Assembly (NCBI GenBank): GCA_958496175.1
Contig: OY292279.1
Coordinates: 6,324,001-6,388,000 of the forward strand
Direction: 5' to 3'
Length of the DNA stretch: 64,000 nucleotides
Source of the DNA: Sisyra terminalis
Taxonomy: Eukaryota; Arthropoda; Insecta; Neuroptera; Sisyridae
In this document: one piece after another, positions 10,931-23,369 of the stretch
Layout of the letters: each line of letters opens with the position of its first letter
Position numbering within the stretch: position 1 is the first letter of the stretch
Translations under genes and position numbers: made by a program
Notes under the pieces: generated by a model
Databases searched by the model: none
Told to the model about the DNA's origin: nothing
Seen by the model: the letters and a program-made list of their open reading frames with translations, nothing else

Positions 10931-13187
10931 AGGAAGGCTTAATCCCCAACCCCTTAATCTCCTTTGCCCCTGGACCTCTTGTGCATAATTTTTTGTGAAA
11001 ATAATTAAAAAAAAATTGTAAAGGAAAAGTAATTAATAATGAAGAGAACGATTTAATTTGAAACCTTTTTTCCTGGATAACCAGGGTGCAAAAAGTTAAT
11101 AATTAATAATCGAAAGATCCAGTGTCGAAAATATTTTGCTTTAGTGATATTTTAGTCGTGGGTATATTGTGCGGAGATTTTTTATATTGGGATATTTTCG
11201 CGAGGATATTTTCTCGGAAGATTAAGAAACCTAATACTAATAATGTGACATAGTTAAGAGAAAAAAGCTGCGTTTTACAAATATACTTCTGCCTTTTTAG
11301 ATCATTTGAAGAAAAAATTTTTCTACATGGATTAGACTTTAGCAAACGCATACTTAAGATTTCTTAGAGAAAATATTTTTGTTTTCATCGATTTTTAGCG
11401 GATATTTTGATAACCAAAACCTAAACTTCATGACAAAGTAAAGGATGTATGGGAGCTTTTTACTTCTGTGGTAAAAAGCTTTTCACGAATAAGAGTATTT
11501 TTTGATTTATCAAAAAAATCAATTTATTTTTGAAACATTCTTAAGATAATAAAATAAACTTGAAATTTAAACGATAATTGTGAATTTTTATTTATTTACT
11601 GCTGAATATCTAAGATATGAAGTCATTGACTTGAAAACATGAGAATTTGCTGCATTTTTCCGAGTGATTTTTATGCGTTTTTTATATAGTTGACTTGGAA
11701 AAATGTTGTTTATGCAGCGGAAAAGTAATCTTTTAGATTCAAAAAATTCAACATTTTGCAAAAAGCTTTAACGGAAAATTTTATTCGTCTTCAAAGTGAT
11801 AAATTATCACACATCTCGGCTATTTTTAATGAAACATTTTATAGTGGCTATATACTGGGAATATGTCGCGTGAATCGATTCACGATAAATCGTCTGGAAA
11901 ATAACTTGAGAAAATGACCGCACATTCCATACATTCATTTTAAACGTCCTAAAATGCTCGATAAAAGTGCAACGATATACTCTATTGTCCTTGTAAATGT
12001 ATTGTTGCTTGGTCAGTAATAAAATTTTTTTTGAAAAAACTATTTTTTTCGCCGGAAAATTGTTTTTGAAGCAACCACGATTGAGGCCTTGAAAGAAGAC
12101 AATTTTTATATATGAAAGATAATATAAAATTCTTACGTCTGTCAGTACATTTCGGTTTGAACCCAATTTTAGAGTAAATATTTGTTTCAAGAGGCCTTTA
12201 TTCCAAATTTAACATTTTTTAAATTTTTGTCTGTCTATCTGTCTGTGTGTCCCGATTTAACTAAAGAACGGAACAACCGAATTTAATTAAATTTGCAATT
12301 AAGATACAATACAATTTCTGAATAATAACGTTTTAAATAACGTTATTTCATTATATTAGTATGAAAGTTTAATACTTATGTATTACTTATTCTCAAAAAG
12401 CGATTTTTAATTGTTGTTTCTTTTTCAACAATCAAACTTTTTAAAATCTAATTTATATCAACCAATGATTGTGACCTGGAGCAATTATTTATTCTGCTGA
12501 GAAACATTAAGGGAGCAATTTTTTGTCATATATTTCATTATCAATCAAAATTTAAAATCTTCCAAACTAACTTCTCTTCGGTATTTAGAACAATTTGAAA
12601 ATTAATTATTGTTAATAAAAATAAATAAAATATTCGAATTTACTTCCACGCTTTCTACCTATTCCCAACAATTTTGATTGTACAAAGTCCAAATGTGCGA
12701 AATCGAATTTCGTATCCAATTTTTTCGTTTAACATTTTATTGTCCAATATAAATGCATATTTGTGTCGATGAAATTTGGAAAATGTTTTTCTTATAAGAT
12801 GGACATATATAATAAGAAAGGGTTTTTTGATAATTCCTCCCCTAAAAGAATGAAAAATGGTGACGAAGTTTGTACGGCATAACGTCTAATAAACAATCGA
12901 AATTTCAAATTTAATTATCAAAGTATGTTCGTTATAGACGAAACGTTTTATCACTTAAAATAAAACAATGTTGGTTTATTTTTAGAAACAAAAACGTTGG
13001 ATCTACTTAAAAATTTAAACTCTGATAGATTTATCTAAAAAAAGTCAAGTTCATAAATGAGCATTAAGTTTTTTGGCTTTTACATATTGTAAACCTGAAA
13101 ATCCGAAATATGTTATCACAAATAAATACATAAGTGAGCGAATATCGAGTAGCAAGTAGCGAGAAATTCGGCGAACTAAAAGAAAAT
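10931..13187. other. Intergenic DNA, nothing recognised
   Basis: AT-rich, without conserved frames. A short tetranucleotide-like run, GTCTGTCTATCTGTCTGTGT, lies near 12227-12250, of a kind often found beside insect transposons. Confidence 0.45.
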
Positions 13188-13781
13188 GGTTTAATTATAT
13201 AGTTAAAATTCAGATATTTTAATAATAAGTGCATAGATACACAATGATTATACTTAATTATGGAGGAACTGGGTTTCGTGCAATTGAACAAATTTTAATT
13301 TCACCGTAGTTTTGTACATTTCAGTAGTGTAAAATTTGAGACAATGAAATGGGATTTCTACTAATATTCTGAATATCTAGGCGAGTTTTTTGATAACTTT
13401 TGACTGTTTTAAGTCATAATTATGCCTGACTATTGAACTTGACGATTTTTTTTAAGTAGATACTGATTGATTTATGGATTATTTGGTTCACGGTAGGTAT
13501 ACCTACTGTAGGTATACGGAATAGACCATACTCTTTTTAGATATTTATAAATATTTTTTGAAAATTAATTGATCATTATATACAACTATTTTATTCTAAG
13601 TAACAGTTTATTAAATGTGTCTTTTTAAAGACGACAAAATAGTGTTTTCAGGTATGATTATGTTTTTCGTAAAAGAAATAAGAAAAATAATAATTTTCAT
13701 ATGCCACTACAAATAGCAAATTTAAAAAGAAAATATAATCTACACCTACGTTACGCAGACGAAGTCGCGGGGATCAGCTAG
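13188..13781 (+). mobile_element. Helitron-like non-autonomous repeat, copy 2
   Basis: Same-orientation copy of 78-628, ending GCAGACGAAGTCGCGG-GGATCAGCTAG followed by T. Relative to copy 1 it has small insertions, including about 45 bp before the end. It has no coding content. The shared abrupt 3' end and divergent flanks show that this is a mobile unit rather than a segmental duplication. Confidence 0.55.
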
Positions 13782-14972
13782 TATGAAAGATAAAATTTAT
13801 TTCCTCAATGATTTACTAGTCTAAATAGTTTAGTTGATACAATTATTTTGCTTGTCATTTTCGTTGAGATAAGAGCAAGTAGTCAAATTATCACATCGGT
13901 TTATTTCCGTATTTTAAATGAGATAAAATTAAAATTGAATATGCGTATGACCTCATTACTTGAATTTTTCAGAAAAACACACCAAAGAAATTATATTTAT
14001 TTTTCACCAAATGACTTGCAAGAATTATTATTCAGTAATCGTGTTATTTGATTCATTTAAATCTTTTCTAGCAATGAATTTATTTGAATAGATCGAATTT
14101 TCTGTCGTTTTAGTTGGAGGACGGAAGAAGTGAAGTTTTCGGGTTCTAGTTGAAGTTTCGGCTTTGGTAGGTAGGTACGCGTCGTTTGTTATTATCTCCG
14201 AATTTAGTTCAGTCTAGTAATTCAGGACTAATTTCCATAGTATTTTGTTGCCAACTGAATCATATAGTTCCACACGTATCCGAGCAAATATGCCTCATTC
14301 CCCACATCCTTTTATCTTCCCGTCTGCTCAGCAAACTTCTTTCGTCTGGAAAGAAAAAAAAACAGTACTAACATTTATGTTTTTATTAAAAAAGTTTTAT
14401 CACACTTTTAGAGCAAATAAAATTATTTAAATTATCTTTTTTTATATTCACACTAAGTTTATATCTTCTAGTAAAAAATATTTTCACAATATTAGTAATA
14501 TTGTTGATTTTTTATGCGGAAGAAGTCGAGGGTAACGATGTACAAAACCGTAAAACAATAAAACACCACAAAATTGGCACTTAAATCAATGTTTCCTTTT
14601 AAGAGAATATAAAATCAAATTATTGTGTTTTATTTTTTTTAAGTTGCTTGTTAGTATAAGTAAATGGCTAAATATTAGTAATTTGCGATGGAATATTTAT
14701 TAAACAATGAATTTACAAGCCATATTATTAACTTGTGCATGTTTTAAACTTCAAACAAATAAAATTTTGAAATATATAATTTTTGTTAGAATGTAAAACT
14801 TTTTAATATATAATTTCTGTTTTCAATATAAATGTAAATATTTCCCATCATTTATTATATGGCAAACTAATTACGAAGCCTTGAAAGCTTACAGATTCAT
14901 TGAAGTTAAATTTTGATTGTTTATATAGTTATACAAAGAGAAATATACATATGCTGTTTGCTAATATTACAG

Positions 14973-15036
<64 letters not shown>

Positions 15037-15789
15037 AATTATATAAATTCATTTCAAGTTGCACATATTCTATATATAAAGAGAACCCTTTGAAATATAA
15101 ACTGCTCATAATATGTGCAAATTTGAAAATAAAAATAAACATATTAACCAGAACATAAGATACATTTCACCCGAATACAAATTGCGAATAGCATTCATTT
15201 GAATTTAATCAAAAAATTGAAAATTTTCCAATTTTCCACGAATGTAAATCGTATGGTAAATGGTTAGCGATTATCTTGACTACATATTTTCGGAATCATT
15301 TGGCTCGCGAAATATTTGATGAGGTTTTTTTCGATTTGATTTGGTTATGGTGGATGATATTTAAACGTAGTTTAGTTCAGAAGCATTTCTATTAATGGTA
15401 AGTTTTGCTAACTTTAATAGAAAACAGTTGTATATGAAATTAGTTGTTGAACAATGACTTTGTTTTGGAAAGTTTATGTTATGAAATATTTAATGTATTA
15501 AAACTAAATGGGATAAAATGAAAACGTTTATTCTACAATTAACCTTTAAATTGTATTCATAAGTTTTTTGGCAAAAAATGCGGAAAGAAACCGTAATCCA
15601 TTCAGTTGAAAATTTTGCATTTGGTCAAATTTTCTGGAGTCTGAAATAATATTTTTGTTTGGGATAACTTTTTAATTTCATAAGCATTCTGTTACTATAT
15701 TAGCAACTATTAGTCAACTTTTTGGCGGTATGAATGACTTAATGAAGAATTTTCCTATTATAGTTTTATTAATTTATTTGGTGTTTTCC
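13782..15789. other. Intergenic DNA with one long AT dinucleotide tract
   Basis: No gene recognised. About 14100-14240 is slightly GC-richer and could be a non-coding exon or promoter, but nothing beyond composition supports this. Confidence 0.4.
14975..15034. repeat. (AT)30 microsatellite
   Basis: Sixty uninterrupted bases of alternating A and T. The open frames that cross it on both strands (IYIYIY runs) are artefacts. Confidence 0.95.
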
Positions 15790-17320
15790 TTTTAAGTCAT
15801 TTTTGACCCCAAATCTTTCACAGGAATTTTTTTTGGATGATCCTTATTTTTAAATTCAGCTGAAAAGTTTTGATTGTTACATACTACAATGCATCTATAA
15901 TTATTCTTAGGTTTTTAGATTGAGCTAGCTATAGTATCGCAATTGATAAATCAGTAGCAAAAGCCCAAATCTCCAATCCGTAGGACTATATTATCATTAA
16001 TACGACCTTGTATAAAAGAATTTGATTTTCCATTGCCAATTTTGACCCACCATCCATGAGCCAATACAATAGATTAAATTTTTGCAAATTTGTAATCTTT
16101 TCTTAACAATATGAATGCCTTAGGTCTACCTTTTATGAAGATGAAGTTCCAAATATTTCATTGATTCAAATTCTAAAAAAGTTTAGCTTTTCTGGATATG
16201 CTTTTATTTCGTTTAATTTAATCCTTCACTTTACCACGTAGTTCTGTATAAAATATATCATTCTTTTTCCAATTCATAAAACTCTGAATGGTCCTTATTT
16301 TTTGACCCGGTGAAAAGTTTCATTTGTTACTACGGTACATCTGCAATTGCTTGTAAAATTTTAGATTAAGCTCTCCAAAGCATCGTAAATAATAAAAGAT
16401 ATATTAGCTTAAGTCCAGAGTTCCAATTTATAGAACCATATGGGAATTATAGCAACTTTGTATAAGAAGATTTTGTTTTCTATTGAAAATTTTGACCCTC
16501 TACCAATCATTCGAATTTTGCATACTTTGGGGCCTTTTCTTCGCAATATGGATTCTCCAGATTAACCTTTTGCCAAGGTGAAGTCCTAGATATTCCTAGA
16601 TATTTCGCTGCCCCTGATTCTAGAATAGTCATGCTTTTTGAATAAATTGTTGAACAGTTACCCTTTCAAAGGGGGAAATTAACGAAAACAGTTTATTTTT
16701 TAGTTAATTTAATCCTCAACTTTGTCGTTCGGATTTCTTTCAAACTGAGATTATGTTGATGATTAGCTACTGCAATTCTGGGATTCTTACTTCTAGCCAT
16801 TATGGCTATATCATCTGCAAAGGTTCTTGTTTCAATATCAGTAGTCATTGCCAAATTGGCGGTATACAATAGATAAAGAATAGAGTCGAGTACACTTTCC
16901 TGAAGGATGTCTACTCTTATTTTTTGATTATTTGATGTTCTTTCATTGACTCGGATACTTAGTTGTCGATATTTTAAATTTCAGCAATTTGTATTTTATA
17001 GGTAAAATTTTCCTTATCTTGCATAAAAAGGCACCATACCACACTTTATTCAATGGTTGGCAATGTCTAAGAAAATTGAATGCCAGAATTTTTTATGTTT
17101 CATACTTTCATTTATTGCATTGACTAGCCTTTGACATTGCTGGATTGTAGAGTGACCATGTCTTAATCCACATTAATGGTTAAGAATTGGGAGAAGATTT
17201 ATATGACGATAGGATGTTATGAGATTTGAGCCTTTTCCTGGCTTTTGAATCATTATTACATGGACGAATTTTGAAAAATTGGGCCAATAAGTCTCTGCAG
17301 AGTAAAACCTCGATATAATA
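15790..17320 (-). pseudogene. Degenerate Jockey-type reverse transcriptase with duplicated tail
   Basis: Reading the minus strand from about 17320 downward in shifting frames gives VIMIQKPGKGSN, then a deletion, HSTIQQCQRLVNAIN, IFLDIAN, VDILQESVLDSILYLLY and the catalytic FADDIAIMA near 16780-16820. The following 'thumb/connection' block occurs twice. One copy near 16400-16510 reads GRGSKFSIENKILLYKVAII; the second near 15930-16080 reads LYWLMDGGSKLAMENQILLY and SYGLEIW. Both match the same block of the Jockey relic at 23.4 kb. There are many stops and frameshifts, so it is inactive. It lacks the endonuclease part. Confidence 0.75.
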
Positions 17321-17600
17321 AACATCTTTTTAACGAATTTCAGTTATAAAAGGAAAAAAAATTAGGTCAAATTAAAAAAAAAAAATTTAAAGCAGGATTT
17401 TCGAAAGCAAGCGCATCGACATCAAACTACGACATCTCTTTATGGCAAATGTCCGAAGATAAATTTATATCTAATTACTACAGGGTTCATATTTTCTAAA
17501 AAAAAAATTTGGTTTATGTTAAATTTATATTTACTTTTAAATTTGGTCTTAACAGACACCCAATTACTCCATTATATCCAGCTTTTACAAATCGCATTTT
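17296..17600. repeat. Possible pogo/Tigger-like terminal fragment
   Basis: CAGAGTAAAACCTCGATATAA at about 17306 resembles terminal sequence of pogo/Tigger-type DNA transposons (CAGTNNAACCTCGNTATAA). No transposase and no matching second end were found, so this is weak. Confidence 0.25.
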
Positions 17601-18169
17601 ATAAGTGTCGTTTTATATGAAAGCTTTTTTAGCATTTCGGAGCTTTTTTTGTCTACTCTAGATACTTTTTTGCTGTTGAGTTTTTTGTATCATTTTAGAT
17701 GACTATAGGTTGTGATAACTTGAGAAAATTTTTGGTATTGAATTGCCTACATCGCTATATGGCAATAGCCTTCAACCCTAAGACTTTATAAATTAAAAAA
17801 AAATCTTTTTACCACCACATTTTAGACACGTGAAAGAAGCAATTTGTGCAAAAAGAAATCGATTTTTTAGACTTATTATACGGGAGAACCGCCTTAGTAG
17901 CAAATTTTCAACGTTGAATTTGTCCTCACAAATATTGCCCTCCACTCGATTGACATCCTAAAATGTGCTCTTAAACTCAAAAAGGTTGACCGTATCTGCT
18001 TTATAATGATACAAATTGCCAATACAAAAATGGATTAAGAGGAACAATTTTAGTAGGTAAAATAAAGAATACAAAGCTAGAACTGTAAAACATATTTCAG
18101 ACATGGGGATAAATAGCTGCATCTTAATGAATCTTGGAATTAAAGCATTAAATTTCTACAACTATGGAG

Positions 18170-18425
18170 TCAAAAGCAATCTTATAATAAATGCTAATTT
18201 TTCTTGATATTTATGAAAATTAGAACCAATGATTCTTTTGGAAAACGAATTCCATTCCTTTTGGACGACGAAGTCGTCCTTAGGGGTTTTGTTTGGGATT
18301 TTTCTCTGCCCAGTAATCATTATTTTGATTGGCCTCGTCAGTAAAGAAAATTTTCCCAAAGTTCGTAAACTGTTCTTGAAAATACATTTGAATATCAAAA
18401 AAAAAAAACCGAGCCACTTTTGATA
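18170..18425 (-). pseudogene. Possible DDE transposase fragment
   Basis: On the minus strand a broken frame reads FGKIFFTDEANQNNDYWAE followed by KNPK. This resembles the FTDEA(N/T)...YWAxENP region around the second catalytic aspartate of insect mariner-like or related transposases. The frame breaks shortly after and no further motif is visible. It is recognised from motif similarity only. Confidence 0.35.
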
Positions 18426-18984
18426 CGAAAAAAAAATAATTTGGTTTTTCAATTAATACAACTTCATGTCATTAAAATTAAGCATATCAATTGATAATGG
18501 TTTACAAAGATACGATACATAGTGCGTCATTTGGCGTAAAAATATTACTAATTTCCTTTTGAAATTTTCTACGGCAAAAAATTTAAGCAAAAATATTTTG
18601 AAATATTTATCTGTTTAATTGGAGAAATTCAACAAGATATTCTAATGACATAAGCTAATATTGAATTTCAATTTGAATAAATAAACGACACATTAAGTCT
18701 TTATAAATTTTATAAAAATTAAATGTATTAATAACATGTAATGTAGTGATGTTTCAACCTTGAGAACATTGTTAGTGTTTTAAGTTTAAATTTCGAAACA
18801 TTAAATTTAAAGATCCATAGTTATTGTAAAACAGGGGTAATGCCCTGAAATTTAATTTTACGGTGGTAAATCATTTTTAATCATTGTTTTTTCCTTTATT
18901 TTTGACCATTAAGTTTATTTATTATGGAAATAATTGACCTTAAAACTGTCATGAAAAGACGATTTAATTTTGATCAAATCTGTC

Positions 18985-19240
18985 AAAGTTTCGATAGTTG
19001 ATGTCTATTGATGTAATGAAGAATGGAAAGTGTACAACAGGGAAAATTTTATAGGCTTAGTAGTAGCCTTTTTTTATGTATTTTTCCATACTAAATAGGG
19101 AAAGAATGACCTTTATTAAGACCTTTAAGCTCTTGTTTTTGAGATACAATGGAATATTCAACAAACCTATACTGTATCAGTTTGGTCAGTATTTATCAGT
19201 TTGGTCACCTAAACTTGTTGGTTACTTATCCAATTATTGT
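18985..19240 (+). repeat. Dispersed repeat shared with 34405-34610
   Basis: The stretch with TTGATGTAATGAAGAATGG, GACCTTTAAGCTC and CCTAAACTTGTTGGTTA recurs inside the Penelope-like inverted module at 34405-34610. The copy here contains a small local duplication of CAGTTTGGTCA. Its class is unknown. Confidence 0.6.
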
Positions 19241-21620
19241 AAAAACATATTCTTTGCCAATATTACTTCTAATTTTATCTTGTCCTTGTAAAAATTATTA
19301 CATTTTTCCTGTTTTTTAATTGCTCTTGAACTCATAACTTTGAAAAACTAAAAATTTTGCCAAAGCTTTGAATTGAGATCTGACTTTTAAGTACATATAA
19401 AAGGCAAATTTCATCAACTAAGAGAAGTAAAAGTTAAGAGAAAATCTTTGTAACGGACATTGGGTTTGAAAAACAAGGAAAATTACTAATTTTCCAGCGG
19501 AAAAAAGAGTGACTTTAAAGCCTTTAAAGAGGTCGTCTATGGATTTTCAGGGAAAAGTGAGATAATATATTTTATCAGTGAAAACACTACTGGAAAATTA
19601 CCAGCAACTTTGATTTAACATGTCTTCAAAAAGTCCATTTTTTTCGCCCTCTTATACATTTCTTTCTTCAAAATGGCGGAGCTTTTATTGATGAAAGATT
19701 TCATCAGAATATACCTTTTATGAAGCAAAGATTTTAGAGCTGTAGGAATGTAGCAATTCTTGCGGATTACTACTAGTCTTTGTTGAGGGATGCTTTTTTA
19801 CTGGCCTTGAAAAGACAATCAGAGAGACCATATTTTGGTAATACATGATTTTTTGCTGATTAATCTACTTCTAATCTATGAAAAATATTGAATATAATAC
19901 TTTTTTGATTAAAGATAATAGTAAGTTGAAAATTGAAGATGGTTTTTACTTTTGAGGCATAAATTTTTCCGGCTTATCGCTTCGGTGTTCTTTTTCAAAT
20001 TTCGATTTTAATTTAATATTTTCTTCATCTATTACTAAAAGAAGACGAGGATGATTTTCATAGTAGAGATTCGGTATATGATAAGTTTAAATATTCTAGA
20101 AGTTTTACCTAATTTTCTTATTTAATTGCAGTATTTTTGTAGTTTAACATTTACTAATTAAATAGATTTTCCATAAATTATTAAATAATTATTTTTTTCT
20201 CTAAAAAATTTCCAATTTTTAGCATTAGAAATTTTGATTAGCTAAATTAATATTTGTCCACTTAAAACAGTAATTACAAATAATGATATAATTTTTCCCA
20301 TTTTTAAATGATTGGATAACTTTAATAGATATTGGATCATCTACTCCAGTATAACATGTATTTTTGTGGAAGATTTAATTTCTTCAAAATGCTATTAAAA
20401 TTAAGATTTTTTTTTTTTAATAAATTGGAAAAAGAAATTAAAGAACTAAAGTTTTTAAAAGTTCAAAAGTTCATTGATATTACTTAGTGTAAATCTATTG
20501 TTATAAATCCATATTTATTCCCACAAATAAATCAGAATATTACGTTTATTTTCCCAACTACTATTTACTTAACATAAATTTACTGCACATAATAAGTTTT
20601 GATTTACGCTTATCCTAATATCTTTGAATTATTACGGCTCAATAAAAATCTCTAATGAATTTTTAACAACCACATTTATTTATTGTGCCATTTGTTGATA
20701 TGCATACAAAATGCAAATACAGTTAAAACAAATTATCGCATAAAACTATGACAAATGCACGGAGCATATTTCATGTTTATTAAAAAGACAATCAATTATT
20801 CAAATTGTAGTATTCAGGCGTATTTATAGTTTGATAATTATCCACAGTGGATTAAATGGGAATTATGTTTTTATGTTCAAAGATGCATATTGCATAGTGG
20901 TTTATTGGCCGATTATTGCACTAAGTTTTTCTTTTGGTTTTCATTTGTAAATGTTTTATCAGTGGATTATAAACAATAAAATTTTAAAGCACTTAATTTA
21001 TCATTAAAGGGATAATAATTCTAGATTTTGTTAAATCGTTGCATTGTTAAATTGTTGCACTTAGAGCTTTTAAATATAAATAAATAAAAAACCAACGATT
21101 TTTTATTTTATTTGTATTATCAATGGAAAGATTGCAAATACTTAACAAAAAATAATGATTATAGTAATTAGTTTAAATTGAGTTATAATTTAGTGAATTA
21201 ATTTTAAAGTAATTGGAAATCCATTAAAATTTGGTACCTGGAAAAAAAATTATAATTTATTGAGATTTATTGTCCCCAATCGCAATTATATTCAATGATT
21301 TAATCACAGACTTAACAATTCATAAAAAGAAAAGTACAGATTGGTGACATCTATTGGAAAATCAATGAATTCTTTGCAAATATTCAAACCACATTAACTT
21401 AAAAATCAGAGTTTTCAGCACGGGACGTCGACTAATTGTGAATTCAAAAGTCATCACTAGGAGAATGCACCATTTTTATAGAACACTTACTAGACCAGAT
21501 TAACCATTTTAGACAATTCTGCAAACTAGTACAAAAAATGAAAGAAACATAGTCAAAAGCTCTTAATTATGCTTTATTTTACTATATGATTGTAACAATG
21601 GATACTTAAACAAAAATTAT
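19241..21620. other. Intergenic DNA, nothing recognised
   Basis: AT-rich sequence without conserved open frames or obvious inverted repeats. Confidence 0.45.
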
Positions 21621-21624
21621 ATTA

Positions 21625-21990
21625 ACTTTTGTATACAATAAATATAATATATTGCGGCCCAATTTATGTAGTTTAATTTAATATAATAATATACAAAAAT
21701 CATACCATAAACATAAATTTGAACAGAAGTTCAAAAAAAAATATGCGTGACGTATTGCCCAGATACGTATTTCGATTGCCAAGCAATCTTCATCAGTGGT
21801 CATCAAGTAGTTTAGATCACTCCGTAACTACTTTGTGATGACACGAATATTTTTGTTTGAACATCTGTTCAAATTTATGTTTATGGTATGATTTTTGTTT
21901 ATTATTATATTAAATTATATTACATAAATTGGACCACAATATATTCTATATATTGTATACACAGTATAACTGTTCAAATTCAGCGGAAAG
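21625..21990. mobile_element. Penelope-like terminal module, both inverted arms, no coding core
   Basis: Two inverted arms meet near 21810-21830. They contain the motifs ATACAATA(T)ATA...ATATTGCGG, CCATAAACATAAATTTGAAC, CGTGACGTATTGCCCAG and CGATTGCCAAGCAATC that also flank the GIY-YIG frame at 59.5-60.4 kb. The right end reads TGTATACACAGTATAACTG. The copy carries a minus-strand CTGATGA / hairpin / GAAA core at 21770-21796. Confidence 0.75.
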
Positions 21991-23229
21991 AAAAAAAACT
22001 TATTTTTATTATATAAACTTTTATTAATATGCAGGACGTTCTTATTGTAATATCAATAAATTAATTTTAATAGAATACATTGTTTCAATTCCATTTACCC
22101 CACCCATCCTCTTTAATTTTATATTTCAGAGCTTTTTTTACAGTTGAAGTTGATAAAATATTTATAATAATACAATAATAAGTAGTAAGTTCGGTAGGTA
22201 TTATGTTTTTCGATAAATTATCCGATCATTATGATGCTCAATTACATTCGGAAAATAATAAGAAAATCAAAATTCTATCGTTTCCATGTTTTTCATTGTT
22301 GCTTTTGATAAAACAATTATTGACTATAATACCTGGTACTACTTTATATGAGAATCGTTAATATCGAAAAAAACGATTAAAGGCACAAAAAGGTTCAATG
22401 TTTTTCGATAGATCGATCGATTTGATCCTTCTACAGTAGTATTTAGATTTTTTTAAAAAATTCAAATTATTTTGAACAAAAAATTCTTCAATTTACTACA
22501 AATCTCAAAGAATTGTTAATATATGAGTTTTAACGTCATTTTGTTAGTTTATTCGATTGCGCTTGAATTCCTCTATCGATTGATGTAAAGAAACTCCCGG
22601 AAAATCTAAAGGAGAAAAACTTTTTTAAAATCGATTTTCTTGAATTTTCCAGTGAAATTCACTTCATAGCTGCACATCGTAACAATTGAAAACTTTATCA
22701 AATAACAAGTCAACTTTTCGATATCGTTAAAGTTTTTTTTGTTTTGTTTAAAAAAGGATCAAAGATCATAAAATATCATTGTATTATTCGACAAAACTTT
22801 TCCATATGTGACATCTTGGGTGAAAATATTAACGGAAAAATCCAAATTCAATTCGTTTTCAACCTCGAAAGGTTGAAAGTGATGGTCGAATATTTCGGCT
22901 GAATCTTAGCGAAGAATAGATATTAATGATCGAAAATGATTTTATATGCTGTAAGGAATACATAGATATTAGAAATGCATTGTTAAAAAATAAAAAAAAA
23001 AACATTAACGGTATTCGGGATTCGATCGCTGTTACTTTTAATGCCGTTAAATGCCGGTTAAACTCATATATTTAAACATTTCTTAATCAATCGAGACTTT
23101 AAAATTTTTTCGATCGAAATAATTGGAATTTCTAGCAAATATTTGAACCATATTCCATATTTCATAAATCGGAAAAATTGTCGAAAAATATGGACACTTT
23201 TCAACGTGCACCATTTTTTTCTTTTCTCG
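21991..23229. other. Intergenic DNA, nothing recognised
   Basis: AT-rich. The part next to 23230 may be 3' untranslated sequence of the minus-strand Jockey element that follows, but its end is not marked by an obvious poly(A) tract. Confidence 0.4.
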
Positions 23230-23369
23230 AAGAATTGATTATTTCAAATATTTTTTCGACCATCAGGATCTACGTCCTATTATCCGATTTGATGACCGGA
23301 ACTGACGTGATGGAGATCATTCCCAGTGGAGGAATTTCTCTATGCCTTTACTTGATCACTAGGCACTTT

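Noticed and set aside
14913..15158. Open frames with IYIYIY runs, here and at 31653-31895
   Set aside because: Translation of AT dinucleotide tracts.
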